A DNA stretch of 64,000 bases from Hoeflea prorocentri (GCF_027944115.1 NZ_JAPJZI010000001.1:2728001-2792000), one strand, 5' to 3'. Counted from the first letter of the stretch, positions 21,143 to 31,679 are shown. The notes: generated by a model not told the origin, from the letters alone. Program-made: numbers and translations.

Positions 21143-21763
21143 TTAAGGATAAAGCCTTACTTTGTCCCAGCTTCCATCGGCCTGCCGATTGAATGTCATA
21201 CGGTCGTGCAGACGAAACTTGCGGTCATGCCAGAATTCGATGGCTACCGGCACAAGACGGAATCCGGACCAGTATTGCGGGCGCGGAATCGCCCCGACCG
21301 GGTATTTCGCGGTGTATTCGGCAACGGACTTTTCAAGGGCAAAACGGCTTTCCAGCGGGCGAGACTGTTTCGATGCCCAGGCACCGATGCGGCTGCCGCG
21401 TGGCCGTGTTTCGAAATAGGCGTCGGCTTCTTCATCGCTCACGACGCTCACAGGGCCGCGCAATCGCACCTGCCTGCGCAAGGATTTCCAATGGAAACAC
21501 ATTGCCGCCTTTTTTGACGCCAAAAGTTCCTGTCCCTTCTGACTTTCGAAATTGGTGTAGATTGTGAAGCCGTTCTCGTCAAAGCCCTTGAGGAGCACCA
21601 TACGCACGTTCGGCATGCCGTCCGCATCCACCGTTGCAAGCGACAGGGCTGTCGGGTCGTTCAGCTCGCTTTCTTTCGCGTCGGCCAGCCATTCGGAGAA
21701 CAGCTTGAGCGGTTCATCGCGAAGGGTAAAATCATCATTCGTTAACCCCGAATTGGTACTCAT
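21143..21763 (-). CDS. pdxH: pyridoxine/pyridoxamine 5'-phosphate oxidase
   Basis: A 206-residue FMN flavoprotein. Features include [20 protein letters not shown], an SQKGQEL phosphate-binding loop, and the C-terminal [14 protein letters not shown]-type signature that ends in LYP. It makes pyridoxal 5'-phosphate, the cofactor of ThrC and others. The start is only 21 bases from the proposed start of the divergent lipoprotein gene, so promoters must overlap coding sequence or the lipoprotein starts later. Confidence 0.95.
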   Translation of the reverse strand: MSTNSGLTNDDFTLRDEPLKLFSEWLADAKESELNDPTALSLATVDADGMPNVRMVLLKGFDENGFTIYTNFESQKGQELLASKKAAMCFHWKSLRRQVRLRGPVSVVSDEEADAYFETRPRGSRIGAWASKQSRPLESRFALEKSVAEYTAKYPVGAIPRPQYWSGFRLVPVAIEFWHDRKFRLHDRMTFNRQADGSWDKVRLYP

Positions 21764-21784
21764 CTTGTTTCAACCTGTCCGACT

Positions 21785-22270
21785 ATGTGTGAGTGGTTCG
21801 TTCGTGTGACGCAGCATGTTTCAAACATAAATGTCAACGCCCTGTTGCGTCGCGGCACGTTGAATATCACCTGGCGTCTGGCCCTTTTTGCGTTGGTGCT
21901 CATCCCGGTTTCAGGTTGCGTGAGTTCAGGGTTCGATCTGGGACTGAGCGACGAGCCCGATACGACAATCCAGTCCGGCTCGGTCGATCCCGCACTCGGA
22001 AGCGCCACCGATGACGCCGTTATCGCAGATGCCGTCGCAACGGCGAAAATTGAGCCGGGGCTTGTGCAGGATGTGCCATGGAGCAACATTGCGACCGGAA
22101 ATTTCGGATCAGTCAGCTTCATTCGCGAAAACAAATCGGTCGGCAAGGTCTGCCGCGACTTCATCGTGTCCAAGCACAGCTATGACGGCATCAGCCAGTA
22201 CACCGGCGAAATCTGCCGTACGCGCCTGACCAAATCCTGGACCCTGAATTCGCTGAGCGAGCAAGGCTGA
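21785..22270 (+). CDS. 17-kDa surface antigen-like lipoprotein
   Basis: Up to 161 residues. A hydrophobic segment (about 31-44) ends in the lipobox VSGC, with the lipidated cysteine at 45, so the mature part is about 117 residues. It resembles the RT0821/Lpp0805 group of surface antigens: DVPWSN, GKVCRDF and a YTGEICR segment with a probable cysteine pair. The N-terminal 25 residues before the signal are too long for a lipoprotein, so the true start may be an inner GTG (21806) or a TTG (near 21860). Confidence 0.75.
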   Translation: MCEWFVRVTQHVSNINVNALLRRGTLNITWRLALFALVLIPVSGCVSSGFDLGLSDEPDTTIQSGSVDPALGSATDDAVIADAVATAKIEPGLVQDVPWSNIATGNFGSVSFIRENKSVGKVCRDFIVSKHSYDGISQYTGEICRTRLTKSWTLNSLSEQG

Positions 22271-22276
22271 CATTGA

Positions 22277-22300
22277 CGCCCGGCCCCATTTCGCCGGGCG
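22277..22300 (+). terminator. hairpin after the lipoprotein gene
   Basis: Seven-base stem CGCCCGG / CCGGGCG with a ten-base loop, starting 7 bases after the stop. T-rich bases follow only about 12 bases later, so this may be a weak terminator. Confidence 0.5.
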
Positions 22301-22399
22301 GAATCAAGGCTTTCTTCATAAGTTCAAAATAAAATTGCAACGTTGGCGCAAGGCGGTTTTGCCTGCGCCGTGTGCGATGCGTGTCGATTGGGTGTTCCT

Positions 22400-23356
22400 A
22401 TGCGTAATCCCTATATGGTTCTCGGCGTTCCCAGATCCGCCACGGGGGAGGAAATCAAGGCCGCTTTCCGCCGGAAGGCCAAGGCCAGTCACCCGGACAG
22501 AAACCACGACAACCCGGATGCCGCTGCCCGGTTCAACGCGATCAACAGCGCCTATGAGATAATCGGCAACAGCGAGAAGCGCCGACTTTTCGACAATGGC
22601 CATATCGATGCACAGGGCCGCCCCCTCACCCGCAAATCCGTCTTCTCCGGCTTTACCGGTATGAATTCCTGGGCCGGGTTCAATTTCAAACGCGCCAAGC
22701 CGCAAGGCTTCGAAGAGACCGGGTCCACAACCACGGAAGAAAAGCCCGAAACGCGCGAACAGGAATCGCATGAAGAGATCATGGAGCGTATCTTCGGCGA
22801 GTCCTTTGTCCGTAGCAAAGCGGAAGATGCGCCCGGACTGGATGAACATCCCGAACCCGACAAAGCCGATCTTGACCTTCATGCTGAAATCGAGGTGTCA
22901 CTGGAGGAGGTTCTGTCCGCGTCCTGCCAGGACGCGGAACTTCCGGACGGGCGGATCGTAAAGGTCAATGTGCCTGCCGCGGTTGAAGATGGCCGGGTGC
23001 TGCGCCTGCATGGAAAAGGCGTGCAGGCATCCGACGGTCAGTGCGGTGATGCCGTCATCACAATACGTTACAAGGCGCATAAGTATTTGCGCACCGATGG
23101 CGCCGATCTCATCACGGACCTTGCCGTGCCCTTGAAGGGCGGTATTCTCGGCGCGAAGCTGCCGGTCGACGGTCTGGATGGGCGTTTTCTGGTCAAAGTG
23201 CCGTCATGGTCCGGTTCCGACCGTGTGCTGCGTGTGCGCGGCAAGGGGCTGCCAAACGGCGGCAAAGGCCGCGGTGACCTTTATGTCCATGTGCGACTGA
23301 TGCTTCCCGATGCCAAAGACGACGATCTGACCGCCTTTGCCAAATCTTCATTGTAG
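22400..23356 (+). CDS. DnaJ-class co-chaperone (CbpA-like)
   Basis: 318 residues from the ATG at 22400 (MRNPYMVLGV is the usual start of a J domain; 19 further in-frame residues upstream have no support). J domain at 1-65 with HPD at 31-33, a linker rich in charged residues (about 95-160), and a DnaJ C-terminal substrate-binding domain (about 165-318). There is no zinc-finger region, so it is of the CbpA/type II sort rather than DnaJ itself. It would stimulate DnaK. FabI follows 139 bases downstream. Confidence 0.9.
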   Translation: MRNPYMVLGVPRSATGEEIKAAFRRKAKASHPDRNHDNPDAAARFNAINSAYEIIGNSEKRRLFDNGHIDAQGRPLTRKSVFSGFTGMNSWAGFNFKRAKPQGFEETGSTTTEEKPETREQESHEEIMERIFGESFVRSKAEDAPGLDEHPEPDKADLDLHAEIEVSLEEVLSASCQDAELPDGRIVKVNVPAAVEDGRVLRLHGKGVQASDGQCGDAVITIRYKAHKYLRTDGADLITDLAVPLKGGILGAKLPVDGLDGRFLVKVPSWSGSDRVLRVRGKGLPNGGKGRGDLYVHVRLMLPDAKDDDLTAFAKSSL

Positions 23357-23495
23357 GCAGCCGATAACGGCCATTGGCCGGACCGGCTGAAATCGGCACA
23401 ACGGCAGCGTGCGTGCGACGACTGAGGCCGCTTGCGTCTTGAACGCGTCTGTCGGCTGTGCCATAGCCATTTTAGCAAATAGCATGGAGTGGGAT

Positions 23496-24314
23496 ATGGT
23501 TCTGGCTGCAGGTCTGATGAAAGGCAAACGCGGGGTGATCTTGGGTGTCGCCAACAACAGGTCGATAGCCTGGGGCATCGCCAAGGCCTGCGCGGATGCA
23601 GGAGCCGAGCTTGCCTTGACCTATCAGGGCGAGGCCCTGAAAAAGCGGGTGGAACCGCTCGCCTCGGAGCTTGGCGCGTTTGTCGCCGGTCATTGCGACG
23701 TGACCGACCCGGACAGCATGGATGCCGTCTTTGCGGCGATCGAGCAAAAGTGGGGAAAAATCGATTTCCTCGTCCATGCCATCGCCTTCTCGGACAAGGA
23801 AGAGCTGACGGGCCGATTCGTCGACACGACGCGGGACAATTTCTCCAGAACCATGGAGATCTCGGTATTTTCGCTTGCCGCACTCGCAAGACGGGCCGAA
23901 GCCATTATGGTCGAAGGCGGGTCCATCCTGACACTGACCTATTACGGCGCAGAAAAGGTTATGCCCCACTACAACGTCATGGGCGTGGCAAAGGCGGCGC
24001 TGGAGGCCAGCGTGCGTTATCTCGCCGTGGACCTTGGCGGCCGCGGAATACGCGTCAACGCCATTTCGGCCGGGCCTATCAAGACCCTTGCCGCTTCCGG
24101 TATCGGGGATTTCCGCTATATTCTGAAGTGGAACGAATACAACGCCCCGTTGAAACGCACGGTGACAACCGACGAAGTCGGCGCCTCAGCGCTCTATCTG
24201 TTGTCGGACCTGTCGCTTGCCGTCACGGGTGAGGTGCACCATGTTGATTCGGGCTATCACACGGTTGGCATGAAGGCGGTGGATGCGCCGGATATTTCTG
24301 TCATCAAAGACTGA
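23496..24314 (+). CDS. fabI: enoyl-[acyl-carrier-protein] reductase (NADH)
   Basis: 272 residues from the ATG at 23496, preceded by GGAG at 23487-23490. It is a short-chain dehydrogenase fold with GVANNRSIAWGIA for NAD binding and the FabI catalytic pattern Tyr149/150 - Tyr159 - Lys166 (YNVMGVAK). It does the last reduction step of fatty acid elongation and is the usual triclosan target. Upstream in-frame ATGs at 23409 and 23484 lack SD sequences. The histidine phosphatase gene follows closely. Confidence 0.95.
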   Translation: MVLAAGLMKGKRGVILGVANNRSIAWGIAKACADAGAELALTYQGEALKKRVEPLASELGAFVAGHCDVTDPDSMDAVFAAIEQKWGKIDFLVHAIAFSDKEELTGRFVDTTRDNFSRTMEISVFSLAALARRAEAIMVEGGSILTLTYYGAEKVMPHYNVMGVAKAALEASVRYLAVDLGGRGIRVNAISAGPIKTLAASGIGDFRYILKWNEYNAPLKRTVTTDEVGASALYLLSDLSLAVTGEVHHVDSGYHTVGMKAVDAPDISVIKD

Positions 24315-24347
24315 TAGCGTTGCGAGAAATCGACGGGAGTTATGGCC

Positions 24348-24959
24348 ATGGCGCCAACGGCACCGGTGGTCTACGTCGTTCGTCACGGCATCACCGACTG
24401 GAATATGGCGATGCGCTTTCAGGGCGCTCAAGACATACCCATTAACGCGCAGGGACGGGCGCAGGCCGACAGCAACGGTTTGCTGCTGAGGCAGGAGCTG
24501 GGCGCTTCGGCCAGCACTTTCGATTTTGTTGCAAGCCCCCTCAGCCGAACGCGCGAGACCATGGAACGGGTACGCGCCGCGATGGGGCTTGAAGCAAAGG
24601 AATACCGCACGGACGACCGGCTCATCGAGGTTTGTTTCGGCGACTGGGAAGGTTCGACAATTGAGGAACTAAGCCGGAGCGAACCGGACCGCTTCAGGGA
24701 ACGGTCCGAGGACAAGTGGAACTTTCAGCCTCCAGGCGCCAGTTCCGAGAGCTACGAGATTTTGAGCTGGCGCGTTGCCGCCTGGTTCAAGGAAATCCAA
24801 CGTCCGACAGTGTGCGTCAGCCATGGCGGCGTCATCCGCTCCCTGTTTCGCAGGATTGCGGGCATGAGCGGTGAGGATGCCGCCGAATTGATTATTCCGC
24901 AGGACCGGGTTCTCAAAATTGAAGGCCGTCATATGCACTGGCTGCCCGCGGACCAGTAA
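24348..24959 (+). CDS. histidine phosphatase family protein (phosphoglycerate mutase-like)
   Basis: 203 residues from the ATG at 24348. GGGAG (24335-24339) is 8 bases from this ATG but only 2 from the ATG at 24342. The catalytic RHG motif is at 12-14 (H13) in VVRHGITDWN, and the second histidine lies in CVSHGGVIRS. The family removes phosphate from diverse small molecules; the substrate here is not known. It lies between fabI and aroC on the same strand. Confidence 0.92.
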   Translation: MAPTAPVVYVVRHGITDWNMAMRFQGAQDIPINAQGRAQADSNGLLLRQELGASASTFDFVASPLSRTRETMERVRAAMGLEAKEYRTDDRLIEVCFGDWEGSTIEELSRSEPDRFRERSEDKWNFQPPGASSESYEILSWRVAAWFKEIQRPTVCVSHGGVIRSLFRRIAGMSGEDAAELIIPQDRVLKIEGRHMHWLPADQ

Positions 24960-25120
24960 AATCAGCGCAAATCTGAGGTTCTGCCGACATTTCAATGGGC
25001 TGATCGCTTTCGTAAAGAAACTGATTCATTTGACCCGCTGGTGAAAACTGCCTAGACGAAACGGGTAATCCCGGTTGTCTTTTTATTCGTGACGACCTGA
25101 ACCAACCGCAGGCACATTGC

Positions 25121-26215
25121 ATGTCACACAATACGTTCGGTCACCTGTTTCGCGTCACGACCTGGGGCGAGAGCCACGGCCCTGCCCTCGGCTGTGTGAT
25201 CGACGGCTGCCCGCCGGGGATAGAATTCACGGTTGCCGAACTGCAGCAATGGCTGGACAAGCGCAAACCGGGTCAGTCACGTTTTGTCACCCAACGGCGC
25301 GAAGCCGATGCGGTGCAGGTCCTTTCCGGCTTTATGCCACAGGAAGACGGCGAAACGCTGATCACAACCGGCACTCCGGTTTCGATGATGATCGAGAATA
25401 CCGATCAACGCTCGAAGGATTACTCGGAGATCGCCCGCAGATACCGGCCGGGCCATGCCGATTTCTCCTATGACGTGAAATACGGCATTCGCGATTACCG
25501 CGGCGGTGGACGCTCCTCAGCCCGCGAGACTGCCGCGCGGGTTGCTGCCGGAGGGCTGGCACGCAAGGTCATCCCTCAGGCAACGATACGCGGCGCTCTG
25601 GTTCAGATCGGCAATATCCCCATCAATCGTGACAATTGGAACTGGGACTCCACCGACGACAATGCCTTCTTCTGCCCTGATGCCGAAACCGTGCCGAAAT
25701 GGGAGGCCTATCTCGACGAGGTTAGAAAAGCCGGCTCATCCGTCGGCGCGGTCGTTGAAGTTGTCGCTGAGGGCGTGCCGGCCGGTCTTGGCGCACCGGT
25801 CTATGCCAAGCTCGATCAGGATATCGCCTCCAACCTGATGTCGATCAACGCAGTAAAGGGCGTGGAAATCGGCAATGGTTTCGGTGCGGCGGAAATCACC
25901 GGCGAAGAAAATGCCGACGAGATGCGCATCGGCAATGACGGACAGCCGATGTTCCTGTCCAACAATGCCGGCGGCGTGCTCGGCGGCATTTCCAGCGGCC
26001 AGCCCATCGTTGCGCGTTTTGCCGTCAAGCCCACCTCCTCGATCCTGACCGAGCGCCGCAGTATCGATGCGGATGGCAACGAGGTCGATGTACGCACCAA
26101 GGGCCGCCACGACCCCTGCGTTGGCATAAGGGCGGTGCCGATTGGCGAAGCCATGCTTGCCTGCACCCTTGCCGACCATTATCTGCGGCACAGGGGCCAG
26201 ACCGGCCGGATCTGA
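25121..26215 (+). CDS. aroC: chorismate synthase
   Basis: A 364-residue enzyme with the FMN-binding signature regions: [14 protein letters not shown] near the N terminus, RPGHADFSY and [19 protein letters not shown] in the middle, and [12 protein letters not shown] near the end. It makes chorismate from EPSP, the last common step to aromatic amino acids, folate and ubiquinone precursors. The ribB gene begins 5 bases after its stop. Confidence 0.97.
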   Translation: MSHNTFGHLFRVTTWGESHGPALGCVIDGCPPGIEFTVAELQQWLDKRKPGQSRFVTQRREADAVQVLSGFMPQEDGETLITTGTPVSMMIENTDQRSKDYSEIARRYRPGHADFSYDVKYGIRDYRGGGRSSARETAARVAAGGLARKVIPQATIRGALVQIGNIPINRDNWNWDSTDDNAFFCPDAETVPKWEAYLDEVRKAGSSVGAVVEVVAEGVPAGLGAPVYAKLDQDIASNLMSINAVKGVEIGNGFGAAEITGEENADEMRIGNDGQPMFLSNNAGGVLGGISSGQPIVARFAVKPTSSILTERRSIDADGNEVDVRTKGRHDPCVGIRAVPIGEAMLACTLADHYLRHRGQTGRI

Positions 26216-26220
26216 AATTC

Positions 26221-27345
26221 ATGATGACGGAACGCCCAATGTCCTATGATCAAGCTCGAGTCGTGGAAGCGCTGCGCGCATTCGAGGCGGGTGAAATCGT
26301 CGTTGTCACGGATGATGACGGCCGCGAGAACGAGGGCGACCTGATCGTCGCCGCCGTCCACTGCTCTCCTGAGAATATGGCTTTTATTGTGCGCCACACA
26401 TCGGGCATTGTTTGCGCGCCGATGCCGCGCAGCGAGGCAAAGCGGCTCAATCTGACTGCTATGGTCGCAGAAAACGATGCCCCCCACGCGACGGCCTTTA
26501 CGGTTTCGGTGGATTACAAACACGGCACAACAACCGGCATCTCGGCAGATGACCGCACCCTGACCGTCCGCAATCTGGCAAATCCCAATGCGGGATCCGA
26601 TGATTTCGTCCGGCCTGGCCATATCTTTCCGCTGGTTGCGCGCGAAGGCGGCGTGCTGATGCGTTCCGGCCATACGGAAGCGGCGGTCGATCTGTGCAAG
26701 CTTGCCGGCCTCCCGCCGGTCGGCGTGATCTGCGAACTGGTCAATGATGACGGCACCGTGACGCGCGGCCCCGAGGTTGTGGCCTTCGCCGAAAAGCATG
26801 GTCTCAAACAGGTATCCGTTGCCGATCTTATCGCCTACCGGCAGCGCCAGGAGACGCTGATTGAAAAGGGCGACGTTTTCAACGTCGAGACACCGTTCGG
26901 TCCGGCAACCGCCCATACCTACGCCCTGCCCTGGGATCCGATGCAGCATGTGGCGGTGGTTTTCGGCGACATTCGCGACGGTGTCGATATTCCGGTGCGC
27001 CTTCACCTTGAATCCGTCGTTGACGACGTCTTCGGCAAAGTTCCGCCCATCAATCAGTATATGAACCATATTGCCGAACACGGCCGCGGCGTGATCGTCT
27101 ATCTGCGTGAAGGCTCGGTCGGTGTCGGAAATTTCGGTAATGGCCGCACGGCCGCCGGCGAACGTGAAGAGCATGAAGAAGCCATGGCGCGCGAAAACGA
27201 GTGGCTGGAAATCGGACTTGGTGCGCAGATTCTGAAAGATCTGGGGATCTCGTCCATCGAACTCTTCGCGTCCCGCGAGCGCCACTATGTCGGGCTGGAA
27301 GGTTTCGGCATCGCCATCACCAGGACGACGGTCATCGATGGGTGA
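26221..27345 (+). CDS. ribB: 3,4-dihydroxy-2-butanone 4-phosphate synthase with degenerate GTP cyclohydrolase II-like tail
   Basis: 374 residues. The first ~205 are a complete RibB with TDDDGRENEGDL, HTSGIVC, and FVRPGHIFPL. The remaining ~165 align in layout with GTP cyclohydrolase II but have lost its zinc site: where active RibA has CLTGD and C-x-C there is LESVVDDVFGK with no cysteines, so only the RibB reaction (ribulose 5-phosphate to DHBP) is expected. Riboflavin then needs a separate RibA. The alternative start at 26239 begins MSYDQ, as close relatives do, and has a GGA spaced well; both are possible. Confidence 0.93.
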   Translation: MMTERPMSYDQARVVEALRAFEAGEIVVVTDDDGRENEGDLIVAAVHCSPENMAFIVRHTSGIVCAPMPRSEAKRLNLTAMVAENDAPHATAFTVSVDYKHGTTTGISADDRTLTVRNLANPNAGSDDFVRPGHIFPLVAREGGVLMRSGHTEAAVDLCKLAGLPPVGVICELVNDDGTVTRGPEVVAFAEKHGLKQVSVADLIAYRQRQETLIEKGDVFNVETPFGPATAHTYALPWDPMQHVAVVFGDIRDGVDIPVRLHLESVVDDVFGKVPPINQYMNHIAEHGRGVIVYLREGSVGVGNFGNGRTAAGEREEHEEAMARENEWLEIGLGAQILKDLGISSIELFASRERHYVGLEGFGIAITRTTVIDG

Positions 27346-27409
27346 TGCGGTAATTCCATTGCTGGCCATAACGCATTGAAACGAAACAGAAGCTGACCCT
27401 CAGGGCACC

Positions 27410-28336
27410 ATGACAACGCGGTTTTACACCCATCCGATCTACCTGGAACATCTGATGCCCGCCGGGCATCCTGAACGGCCCGACCGGCTTCGTGCAATTG
27501 AAAAGATTCTTGAGGCATCGGACTTCGATGGTCTTGAGCGGATTGAGCCGGACGCCGCGGATGAAGCCATGGTGTTGCTTGTTCATCCCGAAGATCATCT
27601 GATCGGCGTCAAAGCAGCGATACCCGAGGAAGGCCTTGCCCCGATAGACGCGGACACCACTGTCAGCCCGAAGAGCCTTGAAGCGGCACTGACGGCGGTG
27701 GGTGGGGCGGTCTTGGCCGTCGACGATGTCTTTCATGGCGCATCGGACAATGGATTTCTTGCAGCCCGCCCGCCCGGACACCATGCCGAAAAAGACCGGG
27801 CGATGGGATTTTGCCTGTTCAACCAGGCCGCCATCGCCGCCCGGCATGCACAGCGTGCACACGGGGCCGAGCGCGTGGCAATCGTCGACTGGGATGTCCA
27901 CCACGGCAACGGCACGCAGGATGTGTTCTGGGACGACCCGAGCGTCGTTTACTGCTCAACCCATCAAATGCCGCTTTTTCCCGGATCGGGCGCAAAGGAT
28001 GAAGCCGGCGCCGGCAATATTTTCAATGCACCGCTTTCGCCGCAAACCGGTAGCGGACGGTTTCGGGAGGCCTTTGGAACCCGGGTCTTGCCGGCACTGG
28101 AAAACATGCGCCCGGACCTCATCATCATCTCGGCGGGATTTGACGCGCACCATCGCGATCCACTTGCAGAGATTAATCTCACCGAAGAGGATTTCGACTG
28201 GGCGACAGGCAAGCTGATGGATATGGCCGGTCGTTTTTGTGACAATCGTCTCGTCAGCATACTGGAAGGCGGCTATGATCTCGTCGGTCTGGCCGAGTCG
28301 ACAGCGGCGCATGTGCGGCGTCTGATGAGAGGATAA
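27410..28336 (+). CDS. histone deacetylase family protein (HDAH/AcuC-like)
   Basis: A 308-residue arginase-fold deacetylase. Visible active-site parts are RPPGHH with H124/H125, [10 protein letters not shown] with the zinc ligands D162 and H164, SAGFDAH with the third ligand, and GGYDLVGL with the catalytic tyrosine. Bacterial members act on acetylated small molecules, polyamines or proteins; the target is unknown. The exonuclease VII small subunit gene starts 2 bases after its stop, a conserved rhizobial pair. Confidence 0.93.
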   Translation: MTTRFYTHPIYLEHLMPAGHPERPDRLRAIEKILEASDFDGLERIEPDAADEAMVLLVHPEDHLIGVKAAIPEEGLAPIDADTTVSPKSLEAALTAVGGAVLAVDDVFHGASDNGFLAARPPGHHAEKDRAMGFCLFNQAAIAARHAQRAHGAERVAIVDWDVHHGNGTQDVFWDDPSVVYCSTHQMPLFPGSGAKDEAGAGNIFNAPLSPQTGSGRFREAFGTRVLPALENMRPDLIIISAGFDAHHRDPLAEINLTEEDFDWATGKLMDMAGRFCDNRLVSILEGGYDLVGLAESTAAHVRRLMRG

Positions 28337-28338
28337 AA

Positions 28339-28596
28339 ATGAGCGACAATCAGAAGGGCAATGACGACATTGCGGCAATGAGCTTCGAGCAGGCGCTCGA
28401 TCAACTCGAAAAGATCGTTGCCAGCCTGGAGACCGGCGATGTACCGCTCAACCGCTCCATCGAGATTTATGAGCGCGGCGAGGCTTTGAAGACCCATTGC
28501 GAGAAGCTCTTGAAGGCCGCGGAAGACCGCATTGAAAAGATCCGGCTCGACCGCAACGGAGGCGTGGCCGGTACTGAGCCCCTGGATGCCGAATAA
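28339..28596 (+). CDS. xseB: exodeoxyribonuclease VII small subunit
   Basis: An 85-residue helical protein with the XseB signature: [33 protein letters not shown]. It binds in several copies to XseA to form exonuclease VII. It is preceded by GAGAGGA and begins 2 bases after the deacetylase stop. XseA is not in the window. xseB just upstream of dxs is a widespread order in proteobacteria. Confidence 0.95.
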   Translation: MSDNQKGNDDIAAMSFEQALDQLEKIVASLETGDVPLNRSIEIYERGEALKTHCEKLLKAAEDRIEKIRLDRNGGVAGTEPLDAE

Positions 28597-28750
28597 ACAT
28601 AATAAGGGCGAAATTCGGTGAATTAGTCGCTCAAGCAGGGCCAATCTTTCAACGTCCGGGCTGGACCGTTCGCGAGCTTTGTGCACTTGCTGTAGCCTGA
28701 CGGGTTAACAAACTGCCGGAACGCTCTAGTTAACCGACAAAACACACGGG

Positions 28751-30679
28751 ATGACACCAGTGAACCACAAGCCTGAAACTCCCCTCCTCGATCGCGTCAG
28801 GCTTCCGGCGGATCTGAAAGACATTGAAGACCGGGACATGCCGCGGCTCGCCAGCGAGTTGCGCGACGAAATGATCGACGCGGTATCGGTGACCGGCGGT
28901 CACCTCGGGGCTGGTCTCGGCGTGGTTGAACTGACCCTTGCTATTCATAAGGTCTTCGATACACCGAAAGACAGGCTGATCTTCGATGTCGGCCATCAAT
29001 GCTATCCGCACAAGATTCTCACCGGACGGCGCGACCGCATCCGTACCTTGCGCCAGGAGGACGGGCTGTCGGGCTTCACACGGCGCGCGGAAAGCGAATA
29101 TGACCCGTTCGGCGCGGCCCATTCCTCCACATCGATTTCCGCCGGTCTCGGCATGGCTGTCGCCAATGCTTTGGAAGACGGCGACCGCAATGTGATCTCG
29201 GTCATCGGCGATGGCGCAATGTCCGCGGGTATGGCCTATGAGGCGCTGAACAATGCAGGGGCGCTGGATGCCCGCCTGATCGTCATCCTCAACGATAACG
29301 ACATGTCCATTGCGCCGCCGACCGGTGCAATGAGCGCCTATCTGGCGCGGCTGGCCTCTGGGCGGACCTATATGGGCATGCGTGAATTCGGCAAGAAGCT
29401 GACCGCCTATCTCGGCAAAGCCGTTGACCGTGCCATTACCCGCGCAGTCGAACATGCGCGCGGCTACGTGACGGGCGGCACACTGTTCGAGGAGATGGGC
29501 TTTTATCATATCGGCCCCATCGACGGTCACAGTTTCGACCACCTGCTGCCGGTGCTGCGCAATGTGCGCGACAATGCGCAAGGCCCTGTGCTGATCCACG
29601 TGGTCACGCAAAAGGGTAAGGGTTACGCGCCGGCCGAAGCGGCTGCGGACAAGTATCACGGCGTTTCCAAGTTCGATGTCATCACCGGCGCGCAGGCCAA
29701 GGCGCCGCCGAACGCACCGAGCTACACGAAGGTCTTTGCCGACGCGCTGATTACGGAAGCCGCACATGACGACAAGATTGTCGGCATAACAGCCGCCATG
29801 CCTTCCGGAACTGGCCTCGACAAATTCCTCGAGGTTTATCCGGATCGCTGCTTCGATGTCGGCATCGCCGAGCAGCATGCCGTCACCTTTGCCGCGGGCA
29901 TGGCCTCAGAGGGTTACAAACCCTTTGCCGCCATTTATTCGACCTTCCTGCAGCGTGCCTACGATCAGGTCGTCCATGATGTCGCCATTCAGGGACTGCC
30001 AGTCCGCTTCCCGATTGACCGGGCCGGCTATGTGGGTGCCGACGGTCCGACGCATGCCGGTTCATTCGATACGACCTATCTTGCCACCCTGCCCGGTTTC
30101 GTTGTCATGGCCGCAGCCGACGAGGCGGAGCTCAAACACATGGTCTGCACCGCCGCCGCCTATGGCGAAGGACCCATATCGTTCCGCTATCCGCGCGGCG
30201 AAGGCGTCGGGGTGGACCTGCCCGAGCGCGGCACCGTGCTTGAGATCGGCAAGGGCCGGATGATCAAGGAAGGCGGCAAGATTGCGATCCTGTCGTTTGG
30301 AACACGCCTTGCGGAGTGCATGCTGGCCGCTGAGGATCTCGATGCGGCCGGGCTGCCTGCCACCGTGGCGGATGCGCGGTTTGCAAAGCCGCTTGATCAC
30401 GACCTCATCCGGCAGCTGGCCCGGCACCACGAGGTGCTGATCACCGTGGAGGAAGGATCTGTCGGCGGCTTCGGATCGCATGTGATGCAGTTTCTGTCGC
30501 ATGAAGGTCTGCTTGACGCCGGTCTGAAGTTCAGGCCGCTGATCCTGCCCGATTATTTCATGGAGCAGGCCAAGCCCGAGGCCATGTACGCCCATGCGGG
30601 GCTCGACCGGCGCGGCATTGTCGAAACAGCCTTCAGAGCGCTTGGCGCCGAAGACCTCATCGCCACCATTCGCGCATAG
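28751..30679 (+). CDS. dxs: 1-deoxy-D-xylulose-5-phosphate synthase
   Basis: A 642-residue thiamine diphosphate enzyme. [15 protein letters not shown], the cofactor motif starting GDGAMSAG and ending in NN, the DGP loop and the transketolase-like middle and C-terminal domains are complete. It joins pyruvate and glyceraldehyde 3-phosphate as the entry to the MEP pathway. A GTG nine bases in (28760) could be the true start. It lies 154 bases after xseB, a gap with two GTTAAC-type sequences that may hold its own promoter. Confidence 0.97.
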   Translation: MTPVNHKPETPLLDRVRLPADLKDIEDRDMPRLASELRDEMIDAVSVTGGHLGAGLGVVELTLAIHKVFDTPKDRLIFDVGHQCYPHKILTGRRDRIRTLRQEDGLSGFTRRAESEYDPFGAAHSSTSISAGLGMAVANALEDGDRNVISVIGDGAMSAGMAYEALNNAGALDARLIVILNDNDMSIAPPTGAMSAYLARLASGRTYMGMREFGKKLTAYLGKAVDRAITRAVEHARGYVTGGTLFEEMGFYHIGPIDGHSFDHLLPVLRNVRDNAQGPVLIHVVTQKGKGYAPAEAAADKYHGVSKFDVITGAQAKAPPNAPSYTKVFADALITEAAHDDKIVGITAAMPSGTGLDKFLEVYPDRCFDVGIAEQHAVTFAAGMASEGYKPFAAIYSTFLQRAYDQVVHDVAIQGLPVRFPIDRAGYVGADGPTHAGSFDTTYLATLPGFVVMAAADEAELKHMVCTAAAYGEGPISFRYPRGEGVGVDLPERGTVLEIGKGRMIKEGGKIAILSFGTRLAECMLAAEDLDAAGLPATVADARFAKPLDHDLIRQLARHHEVLITVEEGSVGGFGSHVMQFLSHEGLLDAGLKFRPLILPDYFMEQAKPEAMYAHAGLDRRGIVETAFRALGAEDLIATIRA

Positions 30680-30698
30680 GCAAGCTGCGTCGAAATTG

Positions 30699-30717
30699 CA
30701 GGGGCAGAATGCCCCTG
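30699..30717. terminator. hairpin between dxs and the LysR gene
   Basis: Perfect eight-base stem CAGGGGCA / TGCCCCTG with a three-base loop, placed exactly between the convergent ends of dxs and the LysR gene, so it may serve both. There is no strong T run on either side. Confidence 0.55.
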
Positions 30718-31614
30718 TCAGTTGAAGACGGGATTTGCCCGCAGCCTTTCGGCAGCGAAATCAATGAATGTGCGCACCTTGGCAACCGCCCGGCGGCCTT
30801 CGATGTGAACCAGGTGGATCGGCAGTTCCTCAGGTTCAAATTCCGTCAAAACGGTTTTTAGTTCACCAGAGGCAAGGTCAGGACTGACCTGATAGGACAG
30901 CGCCCGCGTCAGTCCCCAGCCGTTGCGCGCAACGGCAAGAGCGGCGGCAATGCTGTTGACCGTCAGACGCGACCGGATCTTGACCGGCTTGTCCATCCGT
31001 CTGCCGAAACGCCATTCATTGACGGGCGCGTCGGCAGAAACGGAGACGAGCCGGTGGTTCTGCAGGTCCGCCGGGCTGCGCGGCATGCCGTAGGTCTCGA
31101 AATAGGCCGGTGCGCCGCACAGAACGCGGCGGACATGGCCGACCCGCACAGCCGAAAGGCCTGATGAGGGCAGCGAGCCGATCCTGACCGCCACATCAAA
31201 CCCCTCCTCGACCAGATTGACGATGCGGTCGACGGTCAGGACATGCGCCGTCATGTCCGGGTAGGCGTCCAGAAACGCGGTCAACACCGGCATCACATGC
31301 ATGCGGCCGAATTCATTGGGGCATGTGAGCCTGATTTCGCCAACCGGGCTTGCCGCCGCGCCCATGGCCGCATCCTCGGCCATTTTCAGATCTGCCAGGA
31401 CACGCCTTGCATCCTCCAGATAGGCCTGGCCGATATCAGTCAGGCGCACACGTCGGGTCGTTCGCGTAAAGAGCCGCGCTCCGAGCCGCGCCTCAAGGGC
31501 GTTGATGCCCCTTGTCGCCGAGGGCGCGCTCAGACCGACAGCGCGTGCGCCGCCAATGAAACTCTCAGCCTCGGCGACAGCAACGAAGACTTCGAGGGTC
31601 TGCAGGCGATCCAT
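30718..31614 (-). CDS. LysR family transcriptional regulator
   Basis: A 298-residue LysR protein. The winged helix-turn-helix occupies about 1-60 (AVAEAESFIGGARAVGLSAPSATR region), followed by the periplasmic-binding-like effector domain. It is of the subgroup often annotated near GSTs and oxidoreductases (CrgA-like). It is divergent from the GST/flavoprotein operon with a 175-base AT-rich gap between, so it most likely controls that operon. The inducer is unknown. Confidence 0.92.
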   Translation of the reverse strand: MDRLQTLEVFVAVAEAESFIGGARAVGLSAPSATRGINALEARLGARLFTRTTRRVRLTDIGQAYLEDARRVLADLKMAEDAAMGAAASPVGEIRLTCPNEFGRMHVMPVLTAFLDAYPDMTAHVLTVDRIVNLVEEGFDVAVRIGSLPSSGLSAVRVGHVRRVLCGAPAYFETYGMPRSPADLQNHRLVSVSADAPVNEWRFGRRMDKPVKIRSRLTVNSIAAALAVARNGWGLTRALSYQVSPDLASGELKTVLTEFEPEELPIHLVHIEGRRAVAKVRTFIDFAAERLRANPVFN

Positions 31615-31629
31615 TCTAACTCCGGATTA

Positions 31630-31679
31630 TTATCGAAATTCAAAACAATGATTTTTGATAACAGAATATTATTTTATCA
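31630..31679. promoter_or_regulatory. repeated TTATC/GATAA sites between LysR gene and GST operon
   Basis: In an AT-rich stretch next to the LysR start, TTATC (31630-31634), GATAA (31657-31661) and TTATC (31674-31678) alternate to give two overlapping inverted repeats: one with 10-base arms matching at 8 positions, one TGATAA-N12-TTATCA. This is the arrangement expected for LysR recall and activation sites. The protein-DNA link is inference. Confidence 0.5.

Noticed and set aside
26216-26220. FMN riboswitch before ribB
   Set aside because: Only 5 bases separate aroC from ribB, so there is no room, and nothing like the RFN element lies inside aroC's end by eye.
26179-27369. Open frame of 396 codons on the minus strand
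   Set aside because: Antisense to ribB; no domain seen.
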